Part shown: one piece after another, positions 40,651-53,165 of the stretch
Layout: each line of letters opens with the position of its first letter
How positions within the stretch are numbered: the stretch's first letter is position 1
NCBI RefSeq assembly: GCF_964355755.1
Contig: NC_092675.1
Span: 17,189,312 to 17,249,311 of the forward strand
Direction of reading: 5' to 3'
DNA length: 60,000 nucleotides
Source: Antedon mediterranea
Lineage: Eukaryota > Echinodermata > Crinoidea > Comatulida > Antedonidae
The notes under the pieces: model-generated
The model's input: only the letters and a program-made list of their open reading frames with translations
Told to the model about the DNA's origin: nothing
The model's database searches: none
Translations under genes and position numbers: made by a program

Positions 40651-43600
40651 ATGGAAGAAAACAACGAAATTATTGTTGGCGAAGAGGATGGAACCGGGAT
40701 TAGGAAAGAAACATTCTCTGGATTTCTCAAGAAAAATCTTTTGATAATACTTCTGATGACTTCATTGGTCTTAGGATGTAGTCTTGGATTCATTTTAAGA
40801 CTAGCCACTGACATCGAGTTTACAGACGATCAAGTGGAGTACATCCTCTTTCCGGGAGTTCTTTTTCTTAACATGCTAAAAGTCTTAATCATTCCTCTGA
40901 TCGCGTCAAGTCTAATATCTGGAATGGCGAATCTTGATCAACAGGCATCTGGTAAACTTGGTTCTCGTGCAGTTATATACTACTTCTTAACCACTGCAAT
41001 TGCCGTCATTCTTGGTATCGTTATGGTAGTCTCCATTAAACCGGGGAATATTAATGATGATGCTGAAGAGATTGATAGAATTGGAACATCAGAACCAGTA
41101 GATACGGCCGATGCGTTTATGGATCTCTTACGGTAACTAAAACCATTTCAATCCTTTTTATTGAACTAAAAAGTATTCTTGGCATATTTATGGTCGAAAT
41201 TAAGATATTGAACCTGACCTGACGAGAATATGACGAAAGCCTTAGTGTTAAATATTAGGACAATTTTAGAAATTGTATGTACATTTGAACTAAATAACTA
41301 CTTTACTTTGGTATGAGAAGCCAGTTCGTTGTATTGTGTGCGTATAAGATTTACGTTCACTTATTTACAGTACTCCTTCAATATTGATTTAGTCAGATCT
41401 GTACACAAACTTATTTCATTACCTTTTGGAAAAACAGCCTTTGCTGTATACATAAAGGACCTGCAAACATTAACCGAAACTATTACATAAAAAGGTAATA
41501 CCTGCCTTTCAGATAATTTAAATAAGACTCTATGTATAGACCCGGATGTTGCTACGTCTACTAATTTTATTATTTCAGAAAAAGAATTTTATTTAATTAA
41601 ACCCATTTCATCAAGAAAAAACACAAAATAGAACATTAGAAAGAGTTTATACTGGTTTACCCAAACAGCGAATTAAATCACTGTCAAGTGGGCTTACAAA
41701 CTGGAATCTATATATAAATTAACGTAAGTGAATATTACATATAGAATACTCGATGGTATATAAAGTTGGTTCGTACTTTCGGTACTGATTTTAACCACCT
41801 AACCCTAACCCTACCCTGTTTACTAATTAAATTGAGTTAGATAATTAGTTATTGACAATTAAAAAGAATTTAGGTGGTTCAACGATTTGTCCCAAATAGG
41901 GGGTTTTCCGACCGTGGTAATGGATGTTGTCCATCTTGAAAAATACCACCACACAATAATACGAAGATGCTTTGCATCTTCCTATCTCCTCCTTCGATAA
42001 TTGTTTTTAATAGCTGAAAACCAGTTTAATAGCTCGAGTACAGCATCATAATGTTGAAGACAGGCCGATTTTCTTTAAAAAATACTATTTTGATAGATTT
42101 AAGGCCCTGTTCAGACCCATGGCGTCAGACCGTTTTAGCGTACAACGTTACTAGCAAGGTCACGTTACAAACCGCAGAGAAAAAAACGAGGTGTTCAGAC
42201 CCATAGCGTACGATTATCGAACGGAAGTACGTCATTCAGGTTGTTTCTAGTTGCATATTCATGTGCTCTTACCCACGTGTTTTCATCATTATTTCCACTG
42301 TGTATAGGCCTAGATCTCAGCCCTACAATTATGACAAAATTTGCCGTAAATAAAACAACATACCTCAGCATTTATTTAAGAAAAATATAGTAAAGCCAAA
42401 TTTCTGTTTCTATTGTTTTTATTTTGTATTAAAAAACATTTTCCCCAGGTTCTTGTGTTACGAAAATAAAGCAGGCCTCCTAATGATGAAGAAATTGATT
42501 GTGATTAGTCTATCCAGTCCAGTCAAAGATATATATTCTTTGTTCCAGTAGGTTTTAAATAACCCTTAACTTGCTAAATAAAAGGGACACAGCTCCTCTT
42601 GTTTGTTTACTGATTTTTTTAGGAGTTAGGGGGTTTTCAGCATTAAACTTGTCCAGTCTAGTCTGCCTTGTATATGAATGAGTGACTTGATGTCCCACGC
42701 TAGTTTTTAGCTTGAATGAAATGCGTGAATGACTCTAGGCCTAGCTAGGCCTAAAAGCGGATGGGATCGTAGTCCCTATGTTTAAATACAAGGTGCATGT
42801 ATTTATGTCATTTGTTAGAAAATATAATGGTAATCAGTTGATAGTAGTTTGTAGCCTTTGTAACAGTTGTATTTGTAGTGTAGTTAGGCCTTATTTATTC
42901 TGGCCTTTTTGTTATTGAAATCCATCTCACACATTGACGATACAAGATGTCAGCCTAGGTCAAACCTTGTATCGCGTCATAACAGGAAACGTTCTGATTG
43001 GATACAACGTTGACTTACAGTAGCGTCGTACGCTAAAACGGTACTATCAACCGTTTTCCACTACAACGCTACAACCGTTGTACGACGCGTTGTACGCTAA
43101 TCCCCAACTGTTCAGACACACATTCTTTTAGCGTCGTACGCTAAAACGGTCTAACGCCATGGGTCTGAACAGGGCCTAAATAGCTTACGTTTTTACAAAT
43201 GTATTTGATTTGCGATAAATGGAACATTCCAATCTCTGTCTATTCTCTCAGGCGTCTTATAAAGGCAAATAACAGAAATTCGATCCTTTTTTTACAATCT
43301 GTGCTGCAGAGGTTGGATATATATATATGTATTTTTTTTAAACGGATAATGAGCTAGCGTTTTCAGTCGCCGTCTATGTATGTATATTCAACTTTATTAT
43401 TGCAGTTAAACCACCACCCACACTCCCACCCTCCCCCTCACTGACATGAGTAGCGTTGTAAAGCCAGTAGAGGATAGGCCTACAGTACGAAGGATCACGC
43501 AGAACAACTTTGGTGGGTAGGAACCAACTTAAGTATGAAGTGGCTCTAAAACAAATTGAAAACCATTAAGTTGAGTTAGATAATTATTGACGATTGTTTA

Positions 43601-46600
43601 ATTGTTTTACATTATGTAAACACATATACATAAACTTTATTACTGACTGTTGCTTCTCAACGTTTGTATTAATTAATACTGTAATTACAAAAATTATCAA
43701 CGTCGTAGTGATGTATCGTTACATGTACGGGTACATGTACTGTACTATTTCAATCAACTATAAGACGGTGATAGTTTCAACAAAGTATTACATCGCAATG
43801 TTTTACTGTGTTCATATTTCGTTACTGAGTGGATAAAGAAAATATTTAAAAATTCCTCTTACACCCATCCTCTTCCCCATCCCTGATCAACCCTAATGTT
43901 ACATATAAAACACCAATTAAGTTTGTTTCAAACAATTGGTCTCATTTTGTGACTAGTTTCTCTTTCGGAAGTAATTCCCAGGGTGCTAATTTTAATTTAG
44001 TGCATAAATCACCGTGTCTATTTATTCGTTCCTGTAAATGACATTTCCTGTGGTACGACAGTTTTTTAACGCTGAAATTAATATGTATTCGAGAACCATC
44101 TGTGGGCACGACCTAGCGTACCACCTAGTATATATAATGATTAAAATAGATTATAATTTTGTAATAAATAAATAAATTTACAACAGAGAAGCAACAAAAT
44201 CTACGAAAATATTTATAAAACAATAAAAATGTTTAAAACATTGCAGATATGAATAGTTTTTGTAACATAATTTTGTTCATTAACGAATTTATAGACCCAT
44301 GAGGATATATTATCTTCAAATCTATCGCTAACTACCGGTACATGATTCACTCTAAGTCGCAAAACATTTCCATTTTTCATTATGACTTATTATCTTATTG
44401 TTGCGCCGACAAACTATGAATTTCTAAGACTCGGGGTCGAGCCGCGCCTCGATTGGCATTTAGTATTCGGTCACATTTTCTATTTGCAGTTTTAAGTAAA
44501 TTCATAAATATGCTTTATTTGATTTCTCAGAAATATCTTTCCACCAAATATTGTCGAAGCTTGTATGAGAACTGTAAGTCATCGTTTGTTATATCAAATG
44601 TTATTCCAGATATTTACTCTGATATGACTAAACTGTTTAAAACGATTAAAATTAATAAAAGAAAAAAAAGATTTTTTATTCCCTTCGTATTTTATTTATA
44701 TATAGGCCTAAGGTCATTGACAATAAACCCAACATTATTTCCTGTTCGTATTTTCTTGGGATATTGTCAAGAAGTATTATAATTGTCTATAGCATTATGA
44801 AGGCACATTCAATACCAATGAATATGATGTAAATGCGTTGAAATAAAATTTAAACAAGGCGTAGTATATTGAAGAACCCATACTTCTAAACATAATATTT
44901 ATGCCTTACTTACCGTTCAGTGTGTACTCCTTTCATTGTATAGTACAAGACACGTCAGATTGCAGTTGAAAATGAAATGATGAATAAGACTGAGAAGGTG
45001 GTGTATGAATCTTCTGGGGGTTTTGAGGATAAATCGAACATTCTTGGCATAGTAGTTTTCTCAGTCGCATTCGGAATTGTTCTTGGAAGAATGAAGGAAA
45101 GTGGTGACCCGCTGAGAGCGTTCTTCAACTCATTAAACGAAGCAGTCATGCAGTTGGTAAAGGTTGTAATTTGGTAAGACTTCATGATGATCACCAGAGA
45201 TATAGCCTAAATGACAATAATTATGATAATAAAAATATAAACGGCAAAACTAAAAAATAAAGGTAAATGTTGTAATCTAAGTTTGGTGTTATGGAATGAA
45301 AAATCATGGCGACCAGCACATCTTATGGATGATGGTGTGGAGTAGAACAACGTGATTTCTTGACTTATAGAATACCAACCTAACGGGAAAAGCTCAATCC
45401 AAAAAGTTTAAAATTTCCGCCGGTTTTCCACTATGAAATTTACTGAAAGAGTCGTGAGTTACAACCATGGCATTATGTCAAAATTGAACCCTGACATTGT
45501 CATGATTGAAACATAGACTTTGGGATTAGACGGCAAGCACGAATCACCGAGCTACAGCTCCAATAATCTTAGTTTTTTCTTGATTTTCTTTGATTTCAGG
45601 GTCTCACCAATCGGAATTTTCTTTCTTATCATGGGAAAAATAATTGAGATGGACGATTGGGCAAAAATGTTTTCTCAGATCGGCATGTACATGGTAACAG
45701 TTATTGCAGGATTGGCAATTCATGGACTGTTCATACTACCCTTGCTGTACCTAATATTTGTCCGCAGGAACCCATACAAATACTTAAGCGGGGTCACCCC
45801 AGCTCTAATGACGGCATTTGGTACGGCATCCAGGTAATGTAGGTCTATGATTGACTGAGGATTTCTATAAATAAAACGTTTTACAGCGATGTGTGTATAT
45901 ATAAATATAGAAACTAATTATAGACAATTTGAACAAAACCGTAACTTTATCAATCATCTGTCAAGTAAATGTACAAGATCCTATCATGTAAAATAAGTTC
46001 TAGGAAACTCGTTTCCGTCAACTTCTAGAGAGGTAGGCCTAAATCCATGCGTCAGAACCAAAACATTAATAATAACAAAAGCATATGCCTACGTTTCGTT
46101 TTTGTAATTACGTTTTTATATAATGTTCCCATGTCTATTTCGTTAGTTCTGCTACATTGCCACTAACGATCACGTGTTTGGAAGAAAACAATCGCATTGA
46201 CAAACGTGTAACTCGTTTTGTACTTCCCATCGGAGCTACCATCAACATGGACGGCACGGCCCTCTATGAAGCAGTGGCAGCAATATTTATTGCCCAGGTG
46301 AACGGAATAGACTTGGACTTCAAAGACATAATCACAATAAGGTATAGTTTAAAATTAATTATGTAATCAATATAATATAATTGTGTTTTTCTGTATATAA
46401 TAAAATAGTTCTAAACAGATCAAGTTGGGAATAAAAACATTTTATTTAAAATATTGTTTATCAAATTTCTGATCTTTCCCTATCCTCTAGAAAGTATGAA
46501 CATCTATTTCTAAAATATAAGTAGGCCTAACCTCCTATCGTCTGCTCTCGGGGCATGGAATGTGGTGCGAATCAATATTAAGACTGTAATGTGTAGGCCA

Positions 46601-47469
46601 TTGTTTCAAAGGAAAGGAGTTGGTGATATCAACATTTTTATTTTTTTTAACGTTAGTATCACTGCCACCCTCGCCAGTGTCGGGGCTGCGGGTGTGCCAC
46701 AAGCTGGTTTGGTCACCATGGTAATAGTTCTTAACGCAGTCGGTCTTCCAGCAGAAGATGTCACTTTGATACTTGTCATTGATTGGTTTTTGTAAGTTTC
46801 ACATTAGTGACATTACACCCTCCTTCGGTCTATACTCTGTATAGTAGCTGTTTTACTCCATGTCTTTTATCGTTTCTTTCTATGTTGTTAGTACAGTAGT
46901 AGTACTCTCATTTAAGTACCATTCTTTTTAAAAACTACACTACTCTATATGGGTATCACACGCCATATGTACAGCTATGTCAGCTACTTTAAGAATATTA
47001 AAGCGAATCGTCGTCTTCTATACAACCTATGCAGGCTGTCTACAATGTGACGACATCAGTGGCGTAATTAGAGGACCCATCTTTCGTTTTGTCCTATCCG
47101 AATTAGGCTTATAATCGAATTTAAATCAATTTTACAAACAATTCAATTCAGAATGTAAAATGAAATATTATTTAACAGTATATTATCATTAGTAGACCTA
47201 TTCATTTATTATTTAATTATATAGGCATAATCAACAAATACCCTATTTAATATTTATACTCAATTTAATTAAACAGGGATCGTATTCGAACAACGGTAAA
47301 TGTTGAAGGCGATTCGTTTGGGGCTGGAATTATAGCGCATCTGTGCAGGAATGATCTAGCAGAAATCGATGCCTCTGCCGAAAAACTGCCTAATGCATAT
47401 TCCAATGCTGGTTATGACGTTATTGAACCGACTTTCGTCAACGTAGATAACGCTGATACTAAATTTTAA
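40651..47469 (+). CDS. SLC1 family excitatory amino acid transporter (EAAT-like)
   Basis: Seven exons join in frame to 509 codons plus stop: 40651-41132, 44713-44773, 44944-45173, 45600-45833, 46147-46341, 46657-46791 and 47277-47469. The ATG at 40651 (AAAAAAAATGG) fits better than the upstream one at 40594. The scaffold segment [20 protein letters not shown], then [26 protein letters not shown] (335-341), NMDGT (369-373), the HP2 loop [12 protein letters not shown], and [16 protein letters not shown] are all diagnostic. Asp447, Arg450 and Asn454 line up with the EAAT residues that hold the substrate amino group, side-chain carboxylate and sodium, so glutamate/aspartate uptake with Na+ is predicted. 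It is a plasma membrane protein with eight transmembrane segments and two hairpins. Exon 2 is chosen by phase and splice sites but is divergent, so it is the least certain. Introns carry a Harbinger-like MITE and a SINE. Confidence 0.9.
42103..43176. mobile_element. Harbinger-like MITE in SLC1 intron 1
   Basis: GGCCCTGTTCAGACCCATGG and the inverse at 43176 begin a TIR of about 45 bases that includes GTCAGACCGTTTTAGCGTAC-like sequence. TAA flanks both ends (42100-42102, 43177-43179). GTTCAGACCCATAGCGTACG and similar phrases recur subterminally. There is no transposase. It shares TTCAGAC-type ends with the elements at 54726 and 56159. Confidence 0.82.
43177..44712. other. Rest of SLC1 intron 1
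   Basis: No additional exon or element with clear borders is seen. Short phrases near 43515-43600 (AAGTTGAGTTAGATAATTA) repeat sequence near 41825, on the other side of the MITE, suggesting it sits inside an older repeat. Confidence 0.4.
45448..45565 (-). mobile_element. tRNA-derived SINE, 35 bp before SLC1 exon 4
   Basis: The - strand reads GGAGCTGTAGCTCGGTGATT (A box), CGTGCTTGCCGTCTAATCCC, and a B-box-like region near GGTTCAATTTTGA, then ATGGTTGTAACTCACGACTC. The same series, with changes, is at 56862-56977. It lies very close to the exon 4 acceptor but leaves the polypyrimidine tract (TTTTCTTTGATTTCAG) intact. Confidence 0.6.
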
Positions 47470-47657
47470 ACACCGATATTGATATTCAACTATTATAGGC
47501 CTATCCTATAATTAGATTTACCGTATTAAGTGTGAAGAGAATATTTTGATTTTGCTGTGTTAGACTGTTAGCATATTTCAACATTAGCTTCTAAATGGTT
47601 GTATCAGGGAGTTTTTTACAACTCCCTGGTTACATAATGTGTGTGTTTTTAGTTTAA

Positions 47658-48172
47658 AGGCCAGGTGCGGACAAAAAATTCTATTGATCATACATTCCAA
47701 TAATTATCGATCTATAGATTCCCCTATGTTTCATAATTTTTGGGATTTTATTTGTGTTACACGAGCTTGTTGAAAATAAGTACTTTCTTATCAGTGGGGG
47801 GGGGGGGGGGGAATTACACAGTAAAATCTCTATTCTTTTGTACACAAATTTTGTTAAAAGAAAGTGGTAAAAAATGTTATCAAATGACTAAATATAAGTA
47901 ATATAACTTTAATTTTACATTTCTGGTATTTTTATTCAACTTCAGATTTTTATTTTCATGCTATAGCAAAAATTATCCACCGTATGTCCACCATCTTTTT
48001 TCACCTTCTAGGGAGTCACCAGAAATGTTAACATTAGGTTAAACTACCTAATTTTGTATTTGACCATATTAAAAGAAATTCATGTTTTTTCGTCTTGATT
48101 TCTGTTACAAATATTTGATTTATGTACAATTAACCAGATATTATATTTAAAAATCATGCCTGTACCTGAGCT
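47658..48172. mobile_element. TTAA-flanked MITE with internal poly-G
   Basis: TTAA at 47654-47657 and 48173-48176 borders inverted ends AGGCCAGGTGCGG and CCTGTACCTGAGCT (imperfect). A 16-base G run lies at 47796-47811. The right half is repeated at 37127-37349. No coding capacity. It lies about 190 bases past the SLC1 stop codon. Confidence 0.65.
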
Positions 48173-48176
48173 TTAA

Positions 48177-49229
48177 GGTTAATGCGGAGGGGAGTAACAT
48201 CAGAGGTGAATTGGTTATCTTACAAAATGGAGGCATATTTATTAAACGAAATGCTTAATATTAATTCGGCTACATTGAGGAGTAAACTCTTACACCAATG
48301 CTATAGAATAGTATTGTTATCATCGACACAATGCCATTATGTATAAAAAAGTAATAGTAATGTAACTCCTTATATTGTAAGATTATGCTGAACCAAAATT
48401 ATTGAATTTTAGGCCTATATCTAAAGTCTCCAGTTATTTCAGCAAGAAGTATGTACTTTCTTAAGCTAGGCCTATCAAACTTATGTGACAAAAATGTGAT
48501 GTTCCCATATACGGACATAATGATGTCATCACTTCCATAATATATATATATTTGATACGGTAGTGTAGACAGAGCTTTAGTTTTTCAAAATTGCTATACA
48601 TGCAGGCCGAATTTACGTTTTTAATAACTGAGCTTGCATGTTATCTGCTCCTAATGTATTACATGTTAGTACATACGGTAGTTTTAATTTCTTTGTAGAA
48701 TACAGAAGTTCATTTTTGTCCACCTTAACTGACTAGCGCAAGTCATCGGTGAATCAAAACGCACGGCAAGATAATACGATGTGTCAGGATTTTTTTTAGG
48801 CAAATTGCCAAGGATAACCATAAGCGAATTCATTCACTATCCTTCTTAAATGTGGCAAATCCTGTTTACAAGACAAACATATCAAGGGCGGTCGCAGAAG
48901 GGGGTTTCCCACGAGTCCAGGACCGTAGATGGCCATACGGAAATTTGGCTCAATGTTACAGACATAAGATGAAGATAAACAGGGTACTACTGAAATACTT
49001 TAATGATGGGGATTCTCCGGCAACGTTAGGTTATTATATATGATAAAATGGGATCTAAATTTAAATTTAGTGACAGAAAAAACATGAAATTAGCATGAAA
49101 TTAAGGGTGTTGCCCGGGCAACTGGGACAACCCCCTGCGCCCGCCCCTGCATATACACAAGATGCTCTACATAAACAAAGTCTTATTACAAGTCTGGGAG
49201 CGGAGATGTAATTTGTCATTAGAAAAAAA
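48177..49229. other. Intergenic spacer without recognised gene
   Basis: No conserved coding signal is seen. The 63-codon frame at 48852-49043 has no recognisable motif. TGTAGACAGAGCTTTA near 48565 recurs near 52280 and may be an element end. Confidence 0.4.
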
Positions 49230-49313
49230 TCCAGACATAATTATGACAGGACTTGAACACAGGACCCTTAGGTTGGTAGCCAAGCACCATAACCACCAAG
49301 CCACAACTCTAAA
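49230..49313 (-). mobile_element. tRNA-derived SINE head
   Basis: The - strand starts GAGTTGTGGCTTGGTGGTTA and, about 30 bases on, has GGGTCCTGTGTTCAAGTCCT. The A box (TGGCTTGGTGG) and B box (GTTCAAGTCC) are well formed, and an anticodon-stem-like CTTGGCTACCAACC lies between. The tail is short, so this is a truncated retroposon. It resembles the SINEs at 45448 and 56862. Confidence 0.6.
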
Positions 49314-49696
49314 ATCTAAAAACTCCTCTGAGACCATGTCAGAAACACTTTTCCTTCACATATTTTTATAATATATTATATTTATAAATATCAGCAGTAA
49401 CAAAAAACATGTTAAAGTACGATAGCATGTCATTCAGCTTATTGATAAAATTGGTCATAGAAGACAGCAACTTACACATACAGTCAATAGATATAACACA
49501 ATCAAACAAATTTGTTTGAAATCCGGATTTATTTCAACCTAATTGTAATCTCAAATACAGAATAATAATAAAAAAAGTATTCATAATAAAAATGCCTATA
49601 AAGACGAAACAAACAAAACTGGGTTTAGGTTTATCACGACATACGTCCACCATGTGGAAGAAACAAGTAGGCCTAAAACACTAATAATTGATAATT

Positions 49697-51061
49697 GGTT
49701 ATCCGCACTTGGCGGATAACCCTTTGTTATTGTCTTATTCTTATTTCTTTCCCAGAATTTTGTTGCACGTGTATCTCTAATTTTTGTGGACATCGTATAA
49801 CTTTTTCAGAAGATTGACTTTAAACTGTAGATGTGCAGATAACTTTGTAATAATGACGTTAGAGTCGCGCATTATGACATTTTATGATTGCTCATAAATT
49901 CTGACTTGGCGGATAACCCTTTGTTATTGTCTTATTCTTATTTCTTTCCCAGAATTTTGTTGCACGTGTATCTCTAATTTTTGTGGACATCGTATAACTT
50001 TTTCAGAAGATTGACTTTAAACTGTAGATGTGCAGATAACTTTGTAATAATGACGTTAGAGTCGCGCATTATGACATTTTATGATTGCTCATAAATTCTG
50101 AGCAAAAAAATTTGTCAACGAATCTTTATGAAATTTTATTTCATAATATGGAGCAACTTTTGACCTGATAAAAATAGCGTGCTACGCAAAAAATTACGCG
50201 AGTTCGCGTATTTGATATTTCAAAATGCGCAAAATTTCTAATCAATTTTTGCCTACATTTCAGGTCATTTTAACAATTTCAAAATTTGATATTTTGTTTG
50301 CGTTTTGCGCACGCGCTTGTGAGCACAGCCCGTACAAAGCTTAGAAAATGGTTTTTGCAATTGTTTTTTGTTTTTCATACCACCTGTAATAGGTAATTTA
50401 ATGCGAATTTGTGCAAAAATATACCTATATTTAATCAGTTTTAGCTCCTCAGGATGGCTGGTAACCCATTTTTTTTTAAATGTATTTATGGAAGCTGATG
50501 AGTTGTAGATCAATTGATGTAAAATTTGTACCTAACGGATGTTCTGACGTCACCATATGGCCACTCGAATTTTAAAAATAGAACTGTTTTCGCTTATGCT
50601 TATCCCATTTCGACCTAGATTTTAATATGTTCTTTCTCAATCAATTATCTTTCACATGCGTTGAACAAATTTGACTTTTTCCTACGTCATCATATTAAAA
50701 AATTAGAATAACGTGACCTATTTAATTTCGTCTATACAGTATATTTCAATCTGTTACAGCTCATCAGAATGAAAAGTGACCCGCATTATTAAAACTTAAA
50801 ATGGAAGCTGTGGAATTATAAATATGAATTCCTATAAAAATTGTGTCTATTTGATGTCATGACGTCATCATATGGCCGGTCAAAAAGTCAGATTTTCATC
50901 TGTTTCGTAAAAATTAACCGCATTTAAAATAGCACGCATCTCGCTTTTTTGTGTCTAAAATTCTTCAAATGTTCATTAATGTAATAATCATAGGATGGCA
51001 TAATAATTGTCGGCGTTCATATATAATGTATGTGGTGCATGTTGCATTTGCGCGGATAACC
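49697..51061. mobile_element. Element bounded by GGTTATCCGC inverted ends
   Basis: GGTTATCCGC (49697) and GCGGATAACC (51061) are exact inverted ends. The body contains the 197-bp duplication and blocks such as GGAAGCTGATGAGTTGTAG, TAATGCGAATTTGTGCAAAA and ATAGGATGGCATAATAATTG, which recur in inverse at 59250-59900. No transposase and no clear target duplication. GGTTATCCGCACTAATAAG is also the core of the satellite at 57-59 kb, linking the two. Confidence 0.55.
49707..50100. repeat. Recent 197-bp tandem duplication
   Basis: Copies 49707-49903 and 49904-50100 both start ACTTGGCGGATAACCC and end CATAAATTCTG. I find no difference between them by reading. It is probably a recent unequal event inside the GGTTATCCGC element. 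Confidence 0.9.
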
Positions 51062-53165
51062 CAAACTCGCCAAAAGTGACGATCGAGTTCAAATCTAGTT
51101 TAAATTCCGTCTATTTAGTTAGATTATATCTTTTCTCACAGATACAACAGCTACAAAAGTACTGTATAATGGATTCAGCATTTCAACATTCACCATTCAG
51201 ACATAACTAAATGTCGATATATTGAATCCTAATGCGATGGATGCATTTCATACACAACACTCTCGAACGTAGTTAGTTGATTAAAAGGAATATAGCAACG
51301 CATTCGAAAACATCTAATTGTTACATTAACGATTCCAACAGTTTACACAGTGCAACTACAAAATAAACTGTTTACAGTACAGTACCACACGATTACAGGT
51401 ATTATATATTCATAATTAGGCCACATCGATGAATAAATTAATGCCATTAAAACGCCAAATTCAAAATAGTACTGTTACCAGGCTTTCTATAAATGTTTTT
51501 GCTCAAAATAGTATACAAGAATCTTGTTATAAGACGAATCTATACCCATGTTTTGTCAAATCGCATATACAATATGCCTACATACTATTACAAGTTAGTT
51601 TTGTATTATAGATTTCTTATGTTTAAATAGGCTGAAGGCAGTTATCTATTCCAACTACAGTAGGCCTACAAGCATTTCATAATATTACACTCTAGACAGT
51701 AGGCCTACTGGCAGTACTAAATCGGGGTATGTACATTTCTTAATCATATGCTTTTCTGGTGTTTAAGTTTGTGTCGATGATGAATATGCACAAATATTAA
51801 TTTGCAGAAGAGACCAGAGTGGTACCATTTAGTATATAATTACCTGGCTGTACTACTCTATATATACTGTACATTTTAACGGAAAGTTTGTATAAGGGCC
51901 TACTGTAAATTGTTATGTATTGTAAATACGGAATAAATTTGTTTAGTCACTAATTTAATTGATGTCTAATGATGATAAATTCATGTCCAAATACTGAAAC
52001 CTGTCATAATGGCATATGTACTGTACTTTCAATGCTTGAAATTTCAGCCATACAATTGCTTATAGACTACTAGTGTAGCTCATCCATCTTATTGTAATAT
52101 TAACCTACTCTGAAATCTTAACTTACTTAAATTACAAAACATGCAGCAACAAAGGCTACACATAATTCCAAAAGTCAGGAATACATATTCTAATAAACAA
52201 TATATTCTAAATACCCTGTAATATAAATTCTAATATTGGCTAAGAAAAACTTTTTTTTTTCAAACTAGTTTGATAGTGTAGACAGAGCTTTATACACAAT
52301 ACAAGTGACACTGTATAACATAGTATGTGTATGATACTGAAACAGATCCCATATGTGGAGATACAGTACTGAGAATTGGGTGCTTTAAGAGCCAGATGGC
52401 CTTCTTTCACTCAATTACCTTCACAATTTCATAGTTCATGATAGGCCTACATTTACATGCACTTTTAAGATGCATTTCCTATTTAATAGGCTGTATTACA
52501 ACACAAAAACATGCATATATAGTGTTTACCAAGGCAAACAAACAAAAATCTTTTATAGTTTGTTAAATCTGAATGTCAGGGCTGTATCCACCAATGGTTG
52601 GTAAGGTTTCAACACCACCCACACCACAATGTTGATCAGTGTTTAACAAGAATATCACTACAACTGCTAAAATAGTAATTATTTTGCTTGCCTGACCTTG
52701 ACAAGCACCATTGGTGATCTCCAAAACATTTCTTGTAGCCACACCACTTAAAATCATGTGACTACTGCCCTGATGTTAAAATTTGCTCTCAATTGGTTTT
52801 ATTTTTATCTACTAACTTTAATTTTAAATCTATTAATCCATTAAAATATAAATTTTATATTCTTTTTTCAATGTATAATTTTCTTGTTTGTTTATCAGTT
52901 TGATAATTGTGATACTGTAGTTGTATTTCTTTCATACGGCCTTGCGGAAGAACACATTTTGTTGTAAAATAAAGATTTTATTTTTATTAAGTGGTGGTTT
53001 TACTTCAAAGTGTATTATAATAGAAATGCAGTGAAAGTTAACCTACAAAATTACTAACTCTATATAAGAAGCTGAAATGTTAATTTTTCATAATTCAAGA
53101 ACATATGCAACCAGCAATTGTAAATCTAGCATTTAGCTAAATTGTTCTGCCTCCACAGTGCATGC
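51062..53165. other. Spacer between the two convergent SLC1 genes
   Basis: No gene is recognised. The part next to 53165 is presumably the 3' UTR of the - strand SLC1 gene; TTTATT near 52980 would be AATAAA on that strand. The 64-codon frame at 52563-52757 on the - strand shows a hydrophobic stretch (IITILAVVVIFLL) but no family motif. Confidence 0.4.

Noticed and set aside
52563-52757. A further SLC1-like exon on the - strand because of a hydrophobic stretch
   Set aside because: It lacks any SLC1 motif, and it lies downstream of the stop codon of the second SLC1 gene.
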